Shown here: in pieces, positions 42,851 through 54,268 of the stretch | Layout of the letters: every line of letters starts with the position of its first letter | How positions within the stretch are numbered: the stretch's first letter is position 1 | NCBI GenBank assembly: GCA_024867545.1 | Contig: JANFNE010000005.1 | Coordinates: forward strand, 620,001-684,000 | Direction of reading: 5' to 3' | DNA length: 64,000 nucleotides | Source of the DNA: Phytopythium helicoides | Lineage: Eukaryota; Oomycota; Peronosporomycetes; Pythiales; Pythiaceae | Program-made: the position numbers and the translations under genes | Notes under the pieces: generated by a model | What the model was told of the DNA's origin: nothing | The model's input: only the letters and a program-made list of their open reading frames with translations | Databases searched by the model: none

Positions 42851-44881
42851 TCAATACTCGGGCGAGTTCATGGACGGCGGCGCGATCCACGCGGCGAGCC
42901 TGCGCATGGCAATGTCCAGGTTTGGGCACACGGACTTGATGAAGCCTTCAACCGCGTCCAGCGCCAAGTCGTCCTGCTGCGTGGTGTCAACGAGAGCCCC
43001 ATGTGACAAGACTTAGACGACACAATGCGGCTACAGCGCGACAGCGACAAGGTCACGAACGCACCATGCTCTCGATCAGGTATAGCGCGATATCGCCCTT
43101 GAAATCGACAAACGCAAGCCGCACAAACAGCTCCTCGGGCCTTCTCCCGAAGCATGAGCCGGGCAGAATCGCCACGCCAGTGTCCTGCAGCAGCCGCGAG
43201 CACAACAGCTCGTCACTAAAGATGCCGCGGCCAGCAAGCGCCTTTCGGTGCCGCGCGAAGCTCGGGAAGATGTAGAAGCCACCCTCGGGAAGCTGCACTT
43301 CGACGTCCATCTTCTGCAGCTGGTACACGCACCAGCGACCGATGAGCTGCAGGATGCGCCGGCATTTGGCCTTGTAGCTTGCGATTTCGATGCAACTACA
43401 TTCCCGATGTCAGCCGGCTGGCAACCAACAAATCCACAAGTTGAACTTACTCGGGGGCAAACGCACGGCGGGCCGCGTACTGGATCGGCGACGCAACGGA
43501 CGTGTACGTCTCGGACGCCATGACAAGCATGCTCTTGCGCAGCCACGACATGCTGGGCGGGAACAGCCAGAAACCCATGCGCCATCCGCCCGCTCCACAC
43601 CACTTGCTGAGGCCGCCGGACACAATCGTGCCTTCTGGATAGTGGCGTGATATCGACAGATGTTCGCCTGTGTGGTGAAGCTCCGAGTAGATCTCGTCCG
43701 AGATGACCAGGATGCGGTACTTGCGCGCGACTTGAGCAACCGCGCGCAGCTCTTCATCGTGATACGCACACCCCGTGGGATTTGATGGACTATTCAAAAT
43801 CAGGATGCGAGGAGCGTCTGCCGACACGCATGCACCATTAGCCCACCAGACCTGAACGAACCCGGCAGCGCGAAAATGATTTGACCTGGATCCTTCGCGC
43901 ACATTTCCTCGAGCACCTCAGGTCGGAGCACCCAGTGGTCCTCGGCGAACGTCGGCAGCCACATCATGTTTCTGCGCAGTTGGCAATTCCACCGACGTCA
44001 ACCAGATGATGCAGAAGGTGGGAAAACAACGCAACAGGAGAAACATCAAGACTCCACCTTCCAGCAATGTTCGCCTGCGGCGCGTAGCTCGTGCAGCTTG
44101 GATTGGGGAGCAGCAAGTCGCCGTAGTAGACCGTCTGCAGCACGAAGAGTAGCTCCTTGGTTCCTGGACCGATGAGCACGTCGTCCTTTGAGTACTCGAC
44201 GTCCAGGCTCTTGGTGCCCCAGGCTGCAATGTCGTCTCGCAGCTCCGGGAGACCAGCCACCGGGAGATAGTCGCGCTGGTGCGAGTTTGCCCTGGCAGCC
44301 GCCAGCGTTAGTGATGGTGGCGTCTCTTTTTATCGGCAACAATCACGCACCGCAGCTCGTCGACGATGCACTGCGGGATGGGGAACGGCGACTGGCCGAG
44401 CCCGAGCTTGTAGATGCACTTTCCCTCGAGGATCATCTCGTTGCTGAGCTCATCCAGCGCTGAGCCCGCCGACGCGCACAGCATGCGGACCTTGCAGTTG
44501 ATGGCTCGCCTCGGCCCTGTCACCCACCTCGTCAAGGCGCCTTCCTCCCCGTCAGCCCTCTCTGAGCGCGTCTCTCCTCCCACCTTTGGACACCAGCGAC
44601 TGCTCCATCTGCTCTGCCGGTCGCTTACGTCCGACCGTCCCCGTCGGGCTCTCGCTGCTGCTGCCGCTGCTGGTGGCGTCCGCGGCCTCGCGCTTCACCT
44701 CAGCCTCGTCCCCGTCGCTCGCCGCCGCCCCAGCGTCCGCGGAGCCCGCGCCGGAGCCTGCAACGCGCGAGAGCTTGCGCTGCAGCGTGGTGCGCGGCAC
44801 TCCGTGCGTGCGAGCGGCCTCGCGCACCGACATCTTGCCGCTCACGACGGCCGCGATGGCCGCGTCCATGGAGCTCGCCAT
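42851..44881 (-). CDS. Pipsqueak-type HTH fused to PLP-dependent class I aminotransferase
   Basis: Seven exons: 44881-44584, 44516-44351, 44291-44058, 43971-43886, 43817-43451, 43395-43065 and 42976-42851. Introns of 67, 59, 86, 68, 55 and 88 nt all keep phase; 535 residues. Residues 1-40 form a psq-like HTH (MDAAIAAVVSGKMSVREAAR, then GVPRTTLQRKLS). An acidic/Ser linker has a basic GRKRPAE patch. The aminotransferase spans about 105-535: KLGLGQSPFP, GPGTKELLFVLQ, NSPSNPTG (Asn about 274), SDEIYSELHH (Asp 302, Tyr 305), SGGLSKWCGAGGWRMGF (PLP lysine about 333) and LFVRLAF with the carboxylate Arg. Conserved INCKVRML lies before the only local ATG (44484), so the enzyme needs an upstream exon; the HTH exon supplies it in phase. 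Alternative: two separate genes. It is divergent from the TBC1D7-like gene, 205 bp apart. Confidence 0.75.
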
Positions 44882-45086
44882 GTTCCCTGGAAGGCGTTCG
44901 AAAACTGGTGGCAACCCTCCCGTGTATCTCACAGTCTCACATCTTCTAAAACCGTGGTGTTAACGTATTCATCTTCATGTTTGTATGAGTGGAAAGGCTA
45001 TAAAAACTAGTGAGCCAGGGCCCAAAAGCCCGTGTAGCTCCTCATCCTGCGTCAACATCATCGTAATCTCCTGCCACCAGCACCCC

Positions 45087-45794
45087 ATGGCGCTGAGCCG
45101 CAACTTCCGCACGACATACTACAAGACGCTGGGCGTGCCCGTGGTGCAGCACATCGTGGATGTGGACGCGAGCTTCGCGGCGCTGCTGGGCGGCGAGCGA
45201 GAGGCCGGCGACCCGCCGAGCGTCAACGTGCCGCAGCTCGTCAAGCTCGCGCTCGAGGTCGGCGTCGCGCCCGCGCACCGCGCGCTCACGTGGCAGCTGC
45301 TGGCGGGCGCGCTGCCGCCCACGCCGGCGGTCTGGGCCTTCGCGCGCGAGCAGCGGCGCGAGATGTTCGACGACCTGTTGGCGGCCGCCGAGGTGCTGCA
45401 GCCCAGTCGAGACTCGGACGACGACGGCAGCGACCTCGCAGACAGCAGCTCATCAGACAGCGAACATGAAAGACTCATCAAGCTTCACCGCGTGTACTGG
45501 ACCCGCGTGATGTGTAGAAGAAGTGCCGACAGTATCGAGTGCAGCAGCGCAAGAGCGGTTGCCAAGGCAGTTTGCGAGGTGCTGGAGGGCGACGCCGAGC
45601 GATTCTGGTGCCTTTCTCGCGTGCTTGAGCTGCTTGGCGACGGACTGGAGCTGCTGGACCCGCCCGTGAGCGTGTCTGCGTTGCGAGATATGACCACTAG
45701 CGAGATTGAGGGCGTGCTACTACGCGTGCTGGATGTCAAGCGCCGCCGAGCAGCCGAGTCGACATCAAGTTTGCACAAGGAGCGATACGGATAA
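45087..45794 (+). CDS. TBC1D7-like protein
   Basis: Single exon, 235 residues. The opening NFRTTYYKTLGVPVVQHIVD followed by PQLVKLALEVGVAPAHRALT and WQLLAGALPPTP, then FAREQRREMFDDLL, matches the start of TBC1D7 (its NFRSVYYEKVG and ALVWKVLLGILPP segments), the third subunit of the TSC complex that restrains TORC1 through Rheb. A TBC fold without the catalytic Arg/Gln fingers is expected of this family and none is seen. The protein is shorter than human TBC1D7 (293 residues): after FWCLSRVLELLGDGLELLDP the second half is reduced to about 60 residues. This may be lineage-specific, or a 3' exon may be missed. The ATG at 45087 directly precedes the conserved start. Confidence 0.68.
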   Translation: MALSRNFRTTYYKTLGVPVVQHIVDVDASFAALLGGEREAGDPPSVNVPQLVKLALEVGVAPAHRALTWQLLAGALPPTPAVWAFAREQRREMFDDLLAAAEVLQPSRDSDDDGSDLADSSSSDSEHERLIKLHRVYWTRVMCRRSADSIECSSARAVAKAVCEVLEGDAERFWCLSRVLELLGDGLELLDPPVSVSALRDMTTSEIEGVLLRVLDVKRRRAAESTSSLHKERYG

Positions 45795-45837
45795 ATACGA
45801 CCTGTTGTTGACGCATACTCGCAGCCTACTTCCTGTT

Positions 45838-48800
45838 TCAAAACTCTTCCTCCTCTTCCTCGTCGTCTTCTTCATCTTCGTCCGGTTCGTCACTCGACTG
45901 CATCATTTTGCTGCTGCGTGTGCGGCAGCTGCGCTTGGGGCGAGGTGGACCAGGAAGAGACTTGCGACGACGCGCGGCTGCGCTTGTTGCTGGCGCGCCA
46001 CGCTTCTTGCGTGGTGTCGGCTTCGACGGAGTCGGTGGGGCCACAGGCTCAAGGTCCACTTGTTGCTGATCCTCGCGAGCCACACGCAACGTAAGCAAGA
46101 ATACACGCCAGTACAGCTCAACTGGATCGGAGCACTCGAGCTCGTCGATGGTTGGGAGTTTTGGGCGTCTCAGGCGTTCCGGCACTGACACCGCATCATC
46201 AGATCCCTGGTTTCATTCAAAGAGTTAGCTTCGTCTACCATGCAGTCTCCAGCAGCTAGACGTACGTTCGATGAGCTTGTAGGCTGGTAGGTTTGGCATC
46301 GCTCGTTGTCGAGTGAGTACATATCTTTGAGCGCAAACTTGAGACGGAGGAGAAGCCCGACAGCAAATGCCGCACAGCCGCGTGCATGCAACTTTTTCAG
46401 TTGTTCACTCGTCATGTCAGCTGCCTTTAGTCGCTCGCCAATGTCAATGTCAGCCTCTTCTGGATCTTCGTCGTCGGGGATGTCTTCAAAAACTCCAGCA
46501 TCATCGAACGTTTTCTTGAGCTGGTCAAGACTAGAGCTGTGAGATCATTTTTCCAGTATTAGTTGAGTTGGTGGCATTTGAATAAATCCATGTACTTCCG
46601 CACTCGTACCTGAGCTTGAGGCTAACGTAGCGGTTGATCAAATAAATAATGAAGAGCGGCTCCTCCTCAACTTCAAATGGCAGCGCGCTAATCAATTGCG
46701 CCAGATAGCAGAGGTAGCCGAGCGTGGGCATCGCAGCGACAGCAGCTGCCGGCAAAGCAGACACATCCAAAGTTTTGAGGACACTTCCTGTGTGCGTGAA
46801 TTGGTTTACTAGTGCCTTGAGGAAAATGTTTCGATGGGTCCGCACTCCGCGAACACAATTCGTATAAAGTCGACCAAAGAGGCAGTACGGCTTTTTGTCT
46901 TTGTCAATAGACCACACCGTCGGTGGTCCACCCATTCCATGATTGTTAGCGCCTCCACCAAACACGCTCAGTTGGAATGAGTAAGACATGGAGATGCCTT
47001 GGACAGTAGGCGTGTAGAGAAGCGTTGGAAATTTCTCGTGTAGTGCAATCAGCTGGACATGCGCTGTATCCCGAATTGTCGGCACTCGGTCCGTTTCGAG
47101 TGCCACAAGAGTCGGAATACAATGGAGGGGACTTATAAGACCCTGCGTGAGTAAATTGGAGATGCAGCCAACAGCTTCAGCTCGGATACGCGCCATCTTG
47201 GACCGCATCAGAGCCAACACGTTAGATAGCTGTGCCTGCATGATGCTACCTATTAGTGCGGCGTCAGCTTCTTGATCACCACTCACTTGCTCCTTCTTGC
47301 TCTGGGTTTTCTTTTGTTTACGAGTCGTGACAGTATCTTCAAGGCGTTTCTGTTCTGCCTCTAGAAGCTCATTCAGACTCACCAGACACTGCAGCTTCAT
47401 TTCTTCGGGTGACGTGGTTAAAAGAGTCTCCAAGATCTTGTCTTGCTGAGCCTGAAGAAAGAGTCGGGGCCGGAGAGTGAAAAGGAAACCCAGACCTTGC
47501 ACCGCTTTCGCGCTACACATTGCGTTCCCTGGAACCTCAATGAGCTTAGAGTACGTTGTGTAGAGCGACTCTCCGATACTGCCAATTGTTAGTGACTTTG
47601 CTTCTTTCGACAATGCTGGGTAAGTATCCAGATCAATGGCTCCCGCAATTTGACCAGCCGTGAAGAGAGCTCGTTGCAGTTTCGGCTGGATATCGGCAGG
47701 TAGCGTAGCGAACGTCTCAACATCGGCATACTTCACCATGAATGCGTAGAACATTTCCAGCAGCTTGAGCAACAGGCTCGGTGGCTTCCCAGTGCATCGT
47801 ACGATCGTAGCAAGACACTTCACGCTGGGACCAACCACACTAGGAGGAGCCCTAAGCACAAGCTGGTTTAAATCGTTGGAAACCCGGGTTTCAACTCTCT
47901 GGGTAATGCGCTTCATGCCTTCAAAAATGTGGATGAGAATAGAAATGGCGAGGCCCTGTATCTTCACCTCAGCTGGCTTACTTAGGGTATCGTCACCCTT
48001 TAAGTAAAGCGCCATATGATCCAAGTGCGGTAAAAGCAGAGGGGGATGCGCCTCGCAAAATGCTGCCAATGCCTTCATGCATGCCACGAATTGTTCTTCA
48101 ACACTTGTGATTGAGACGTCAGGAAGACTTGTCCCTTCCTCGAGCTGCAGCAGACGCTCAACAAGACAAGATACCAGCTTTTCTGAGCGTTTGCGAGCAA
48201 CCTCAACTTCAGCAGTGCGATCGCGAGGAGCTCTACCACTAGCAGAGCTCGCTGCTTCCTTAGCAGCATCGACATTTTGAAGGAGACGCTTCAGTAGCGA
48301 AACGAACCATTCGAGACTTGGCATGTCGTGAATCACCTCAATGATGATTGTTGTTACTTCGGCTGAGTCATCGATTTTTGACCGCTTCGTTTTGGCCACA
48401 GTAGAAGGAGTCACAACAGGTCGGCGATACGTTGACCAGGCCTCATTAATGGAGCTGACTACTTTACCGTCAGGAGAAAGAAACCCAGGCGTGGATGATG
48501 ACGACTGGTTTGTAGAACGGCGCTCAGGTGAGCTCACATTTTCTTGCTTGCTTTCAATTGCTGTCCACCCTGGAGGAAGCTCCTTCAGTTTGTCGATCGT
48601 AAAGTTGTCAGCTGGAGTCGAGCGTTGGCGCAATGAGAGAACTTCTCCGAACCAGACGTCCTGGAAGGTGTCAATGATGTAATTTTTTACCACTTGCTCT
48701 TCTGTTGCGTCGCCGATACGCTCAACGAGGCTTCGCATGCACGAACTTCGTCTGCGAACGTCTCCTCCAGACGAATCTTCACGGTTCTGAAACGAAGGGA

Positions 48801-51800
48801 GCGTCAAGAAAGAGTGGAAGATTTTGCAGACGCTTTTCCGAACGCTGACTCCACGGTCACGCAAGCGGTCAACGAGGATGTCGAAGTAATTGTCAAACTG
48901 GAATAGGACGAGGTTACAAAAGTCAGCTTCTATATCAAGACAGTGCATTAGACTCAAAAGAACTATAACGTACCAGTGACGGCTGCACCATGACATACTT
49001 TCCAACAAGCTCGACAGCAGCTTGCCGCACAGATGTCCGTTCATCTAGAAAGCAGCGCTGCACTGCTGATCGGACTCCTCTCTCAGCCATCAGCATCGGG
49101 TCGACATCGACAATTCCTGCGAGTACCTTCATGACTCGAGCCCGAAAGCTTGAAATGTTGTGTGAGAGGAGGGCCATTACATGGGCTAGCAGCTTATCAA
49201 AAAGCTGACACAGGTCGCGATTCACAGCAAGCTGCTGACTCAAGCGTAGTCCAAGCTCTGTAGTTGGTGGGGCAATTTTCGCTTTTCGACTAATTGAGGA
49301 CTTTGACAGCCCCCAGAACGACTTCCAGTGCTTTATGTAGGCTTTCGTTGTTTCAGGAGCATCTGCGCTGAAAGACTCGGTGATAAACCGCATCAGAAGG
49401 AGTCGCAATGAGTCTAACTGAACAGGGTCTGTGCGACTCGCTCGGTGTAAATAGGTCACAACAATGTGCTTGAGGACTAGTTCTTGAGTGGGCGTATCGA
49501 GTTCGGGCTTGAGAAGAATACCATCATCTACCAACACCTTTGTGTAGTCCTCGATGGCTGCTTGCACATCAGCATCGTCAAAGAACCGTTCGTGAGCCAC
49601 TGCATTTTGTTGTGTCTTGATAGCAGTGCAAATCTTGCCGACGAGATTCAGTGCGCTCAAGCTGAGTTGAGATTCAACTTTTGGAGACTCCTTTGATAGA
49701 TTCCCGCTAAGGACACTTGCGAAAGAAGAGCTCACGACTTCCAGGACGATCTCCGCGCCAGACCATTCTGGCCTCGTGAACATTGTCAAGACATCCTCTA
49801 CGAAGTTCTCTAGCACCAATCGATTGTCACGCTCTTCATTTTTCTTGAAACACTCCTTCATCAGTGGGCCAATTAGCAATCGGGCACTCTCGCGAGTTTC
49901 TTCGAGAGTGCTTGTCGAAATAGCATTTAGCTCGCCTGTCAGCAGCGATGGTGAGTCTTGTGGTGGCGGTAAAGCTTCTCTGGCTGCAGCCGCTCCTGAA
50001 ACACTTTGCAGATTTGCAGTCTCATCCAATAGATCCAGGTTAGGAACTGATGTGCACGACTGCACCATCGAAACCGCCAACGTGGAGATCCTCTGGATAT
50101 ACCCGTTCGAGTTCAGCAACTTGACAGTTCTCAGTCCTCTCTTTGCCGTGGGCAGCTTCATCATTGCACCGACTATCTCCTCCATCACGAGACCTCGGTG
50201 ATCCTTGTAGTTCATGAATATACTTCGCAGCACTATTAATCCGCTTTGCTGGAGAGAAGTAGCGAATGAACTTTGCTCCAGCACGAAAAACTCGACCATC
50301 GACGACGAGAAATGCAGGATCCAGCGATCAGCGAGTTTCACTGACAGTAGCAGCTGAGCAACGTGTTCCAAGAATTCGCAGACGAGGGGCACAACACGCT
50401 CTATAATGCTGCGTAGAGGTTTGTTTCCACGAAGACTAATGCGGTGCTGACTTGATCCTCGCAGGACACTTCCTGCTGCCCTCTCGGATGGATCTGCAGG
50501 TGGCTCTGGTAGTGACTTATCAGCACTCGGAGCGCTCGCAGTCGTTGCAAAGCTTGTATCGATGCATGGCAATATTAGGCGTCGGATAGTCTGGTTTAGT
50601 AGCTGGATACAGTTATCGATGGTTTCATCTGAGAGAGCTCGGCGATCGATGTCTTGAGTCGACATGATAATGAGCTGACACAGGCCAACATCAAGGGATG
50701 TCAATAGCTGCGAATCAGACTCGGCAGTGTGCCGATTGCTGGAGTCCTGTGATTTTTGAATCATCGAGCCCAGGACGTCAATACTCAGCCCATGCTGAAC
50801 CTGCGCAGAGATGGATTAGCAGAGTAAGTTTGGCTCAGAAGAGCAACGAAGGACGAACCCAGGTGCACTAACCTGCTTATCGAGCAGTCCCATGAGGGAA
50901 ATGATGAGTTGTGGGTCTGCTTTCTGGATGAGATCCCCCCTGCTCATCACTCTTAGCGACTGGAAGAGCGCTCGCACCTCTGTACGTTCAAAAAGCCCCA
51001 ACGTGATACGCCCAGATGCGGTCTCAATCTGCTGGCGATCCGCCATGATTTCCAGCATCTTTTGAATCATCTCGGAGTACTTCTCAATGCTCCCGGCGAC
51101 GCGCTCTTCGTTGGTAAAGAGCGTGCGTGGCGGACAATCGTCGTCTTCATCTTTAACCGTCTCCGTTTTGTGTCCATCTGTCTCTTCCAACTTGGGGTGG
51201 ACCTCATCTGGTGGTCCCTCAGGCGTCACTCGAGCTCTCTTACTGTCGTTGTCTCCACTCAGACTCTCTTCAGGCGGAGATATGCTGCGCTTTCGACTGC
51301 TGCGCGTCTGTTTCTTGCTAATAGGCGACACCTCTTGAGCTGCATCTGCATACCACAAAGCCGTCAACACCCGCACAGCAGCAGCACCAACGTGTGTTCA
51401 GCCTCGACAGCTCCAACCTGCGAAGACGCCCGTCTCCACTACAGCCCTCGCCCACTCCGGCAGCCTTCGCACCGCCTCCGCGTCCATCGCCGCCGTCATC
51501 TCCTCCGGTCTGCACTCCACCACACCACCATTACTATTACTCTCCAGACCAGCTTTGGAGAGCTTCAGCACACGCACAAGCTCCCGCAGACAGACACCCC
51601 GCGCAGCAGCCGCGCCACGCGCGCCGCATCGAAGCGCTGAGGCCCCTGGCGCTCGTTTTGGGCCAGCGGTGGCGCGTTTTGCGCCTCCAGACGCGCGGTT
51701 TCGCCCTGGGAGAGTGCGGGCAGCGCGTGCAGCGTGTCGGGCGCGTCCGCAGCCGCCGCGTCGCCCGCATCCGCGTACAGCGGCAGCAGGAACGGCGCGC

Positions 51801-51807
51801 CGAGCAT
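45838..51807 (-). CDS. NIPBL: Cohesin loader Scc2/NIPBL, one apparent frameshift near the N-terminus
   Basis: Six exons: 51807-51418, 51345-50873, 50800-48974, 48897-46610, 46536-46266 and 46206-45838, with introns of 72, 72, 76, 73 and 59 nt; about 1872 residues. It is an almost wholly helical HEAT-repeat protein. Diagnostic segments: FDNYFDILVDRLRDRGVSVR, KNYIIDTFQDVWFGEVLSL, IALHEKFPTLLYTPTVQGIS, DKDKKPYCLFGRLYTNCVRG and RTHRNIFLKALVNQF, all typical of Scc2/NIPBL. The C-terminus is basic then strongly acidic. Scc2 with Scc4 loads cohesin onto chromosomes. In exon 1 the frame must change near 51588-51592, between VARLLRGVSV and ELVRVLKLSKAG. The start at 51807 is preferred; an in-frame ATG at 51963 would add 52 less conserved-looking residues. 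Confidence 0.87.
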
Positions 51808-52912
51808 CGCGCTGCGCTCCTCGGAGAAAGTGCAGGTTTCCTTTTGATGGAGGTTGCCCTTTGACGAGGGCGTCTCGGTTTCAGTATGTGGGTGAGCAAT
51901 GACTCGAGTTGAGTATGACGAGGCGGATTGCCGTGAAAGTCGAGCGAAGGTGAGTGTAGCCATTTTGGGGGCGGCAGGATGACGAGACCAAACTTTTCTG
52001 GAAGGCCAAAATGGTTTGCTGCAGGATTGCACAGACGCATGCACGCTTTGCTCCGACCTAGTCACCCGACATTTGCGGCAGCAAAGAAGCCTTTAGATCT
52101 TATGAGAATGGCTGGAGATGTGATTTTTCATTCAAACGCAGTAAAACGATGCGCAACGCGGGCTACTGCTGCGCTGCCGCTTCGTAGGACACGATATCGG
52201 CGCAACGGCGAAGTCGCTCCGCTGCAAACTTGAAAACCCGACGGAGCACGTCTCGGTTAGGCCTCGGTCGTGGAGGTTCGACGATTTGCCGCCTTGATCG
52301 TATAGAGCTTTGCTCATCGTGTGTGGGATCTGCCCCAAGCACACTCAGAAGCGAGGTGGCAGCTCCGGGCAAAAGGCCCTCTTGTACTAGCAAGTACCTC
52401 GCAGTCTAACTAGGCCCAACTGTCATGACAGGTATTGGAAAACATGGAAAGGCATTCGAGCCTCCATATGCTCGAGGACAAGGCTTCCCTGAGATAGTCT
52501 AGTGCTGCATTTGCTCCGTGAATGGTTTCAATGTCCGTCATCTTGGATGGAAAACAATGTCCAAAGAGCGCCAAGCACACTGTGTAAGATACGAGCGCGC
52601 TTTATTTGACACAATCACTGCACGACTGTGCCTGTTGCCATCGAAGAGCCGTTGTGGAGCCATTACCTCCATTGCCGTCGAATCCAAGATATCCGATTTT
52701 GCCTTCCCGACAAAGTAAAGACTACAGCACTGGGTTGCTCTTGATCCAGTACGTATTCTCTAATTTGGCGCGGTAGTTACAAGGCCGGAGATGTTATCGC
52801 TTTCAAATACCTGGTTTTGTTGCAGTCACTAGCCCAAGTCTCGCTGATTGTAGAAACTTGGTTTTATCCTTGAGTGCTGCCAACGACAAAAGAGAAGCCC
52901 AGGTAGCATTGC
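51808..52912. other. Region upstream of NIPBL, no confident gene
   Basis: The left 160 bp may be 5' UTR or an N-terminal extension of NIPBL. A minus-strand open stretch at 52163-52405 (NRDVLRRVFKFAAERLRRCA near its end) follows a possible TTAG acceptor and could be a 3'-terminal exon, but no upstream partner exon or family was found. Nothing else is seen. Confidence 0.4.
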
Positions 52913-53552
52913 TTAAGCTGCCTTGGACAATTTCTTTCGGCGCAATACAGCTGCTGCCGGTCTCTTGGCTGACTGGAGCGCCCCACGAGAAAACAGCGCA
53001 AACAAAATGACCACCTGCCGGTGAAAATCCTGAGATCAGCAACGCAGCACCAGCACCGCTCAGTCCTTGACGTACGTTCTTGAAGACGAAGACGCCGCTG
53101 AGCGCGAGCCGGATGGCTCCGACCGTCGGCAGCTGCTTGGTCTGCGCTGAATCTCAGTAGCGGCAGTGCGACGTCGCCGTAGAGCATCACGAGCGACACA
53201 AACAGCACGAGCCGCACAAACTTCCCAGGCTGTCAGACTCATCGCCCGCAGCCTTTAACCCACGAGCGACCCACCAGCGCGGAGCTCCGGAAGTAGACGA
53301 GCGTGGATATCCGCCGCGACCGCCAGCCGCACGGCCGCGGGCTTGTCGAACTCGATCCCGCAGCAGGCTCCGAGCGCCACCAGCACCGCCTTGGCGCGCA
53401 TCGCGAGCGTCAGCGGCCAAAACCTGCAAGGAGAGCGCGGCGGAACCCACCAGCTGTGCGTAGACGGCCGCGTCCAGCCGGGCGGAGCGCCCCGCGGTGT
53501 CCGCGGCGCCCCACAGCGCGCGGTGCAGCGCGTCGTGGTGCAGCACCACCAT
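52913..53552 (-). CDS. Small multi-pass membrane protein, frame-broken, family unknown
   Basis: Coding-like segments on the minus strand: MVVLHHDALHRALWGAADTA and LDAAVYAQLVGSAALSLQ; then in a second frame PLTLAMRAKAVLVALGACCG and AVRLAVAADIHARLLPEL; then KFVRLVLFVSLVMLYGDVAL; then GAIRLALSGVFVFKN before a GTACGT donor; last DFHRQVVILFALFSRGALQS to a stop at 52913. At least two single-base shifts (about 53426 and 53150) and one uncertain intron (about 53225-53270) are needed. Three or four hydrophobic segments suggest an organelle membrane protein, with a length near 190 residues. I cannot name it. Its start is only 83 bp from the divergent RPP14 start. Confidence 0.45.
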
Positions 53553-53635
53553 GCCCGACGGAGAATGGATCGAACGCGTAACGCTGTAATAACGGTTAAG
53601 TCGAGCAGCATTGCCGGCCTTGGCCACTAGCCGAC

Positions 53636-54150
53636 ATGGCGCACCACAAGTTCTCGCTGCGCGGCGACCACGCGTTCCTGCGGCTCGCCATGTGCGCGCG
53701 GCGCCTCTCGCTGACGCCCGAGGCCTCGCGCTGACCGTTTCGTGCGCTCACAGCCTGCCGGAGGACGCGTCGGCGGCGCAGATCGACCCCAAGGTGCTCA
53801 AGTTCGCGGTCGACGGCGCGCTCAAGATGGTCTTCGGCGTGATGGGCGCGGCCGCCAGCGACTTCGACGTGCTGGCGGTGGAGCCGCCGCAGGACCCGCG
53901 GATGGAGCCCACTACTGCAGTGCTGCGCGTCCGTAAGAGGTGAGCTCGCGTAACTTGAACGACTGGAGGTAGCAACGGACTGACAGGTGGCTGGAACCGC
54001 AGCGGACTCGACGGGCTGTGGGGAGCGCTCACGGTGTGCCCCGCGGTCGACGGCAAGCGCTGCAAGCTCGAGGTGCTCCACGTTGCGTCCTCGCTGCTAG
54101 AGCTCGCATCCGGCCGCTTCCTGGCCGACGACGCTCGCCAGAAGACTTAA
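53636..54150 (+). CDS. RPP14: Ribonuclease P/MRP subunit Rpp14
   Basis: Three exons: 53636-53691, 53754-53939 and 54003-54150, with introns of 62 and 63 nt, both phase 2; 129 residues (human 124). FLRLAI leads into LPEDASAAQIDPKVLKFAVD and LKMVFGVMGAAASDFDVLAV, then AVLRVRKS spliced to GLDGLWGALTV, DGKRCKLEVLHVASSLLELA. Human RPP14 has the matching SGLVKLWSSLTLL and KKCAFRVIQVSPFLLAL segments. It belongs to the Rpp14/Pop5 fold of the RNase P and MRP core that matures tRNA and rRNA. Without the first intron the frame appears to stop early, but the splice sites (AT|GTGCGC and CTCACAG|C) restore it cleanly. Confidence 0.85.
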
Positions 54151-54268
54151 TAGAGACGCCAGCTTCATTTATATTAACCTACTCTTTTCACCGTACTCTA
54201 TGGCCGACGTAGTGGTGCTCGGCCCACGTAAATTTGCTGTCAAAAACTTACGCGCCAGGCAGCGTCGC

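Noticed and set aside
53692..53753. Apparent frameshift in RPP14
   Set aside because: A 62-nt intron with proper donor and acceptor in phase 2 removes it.
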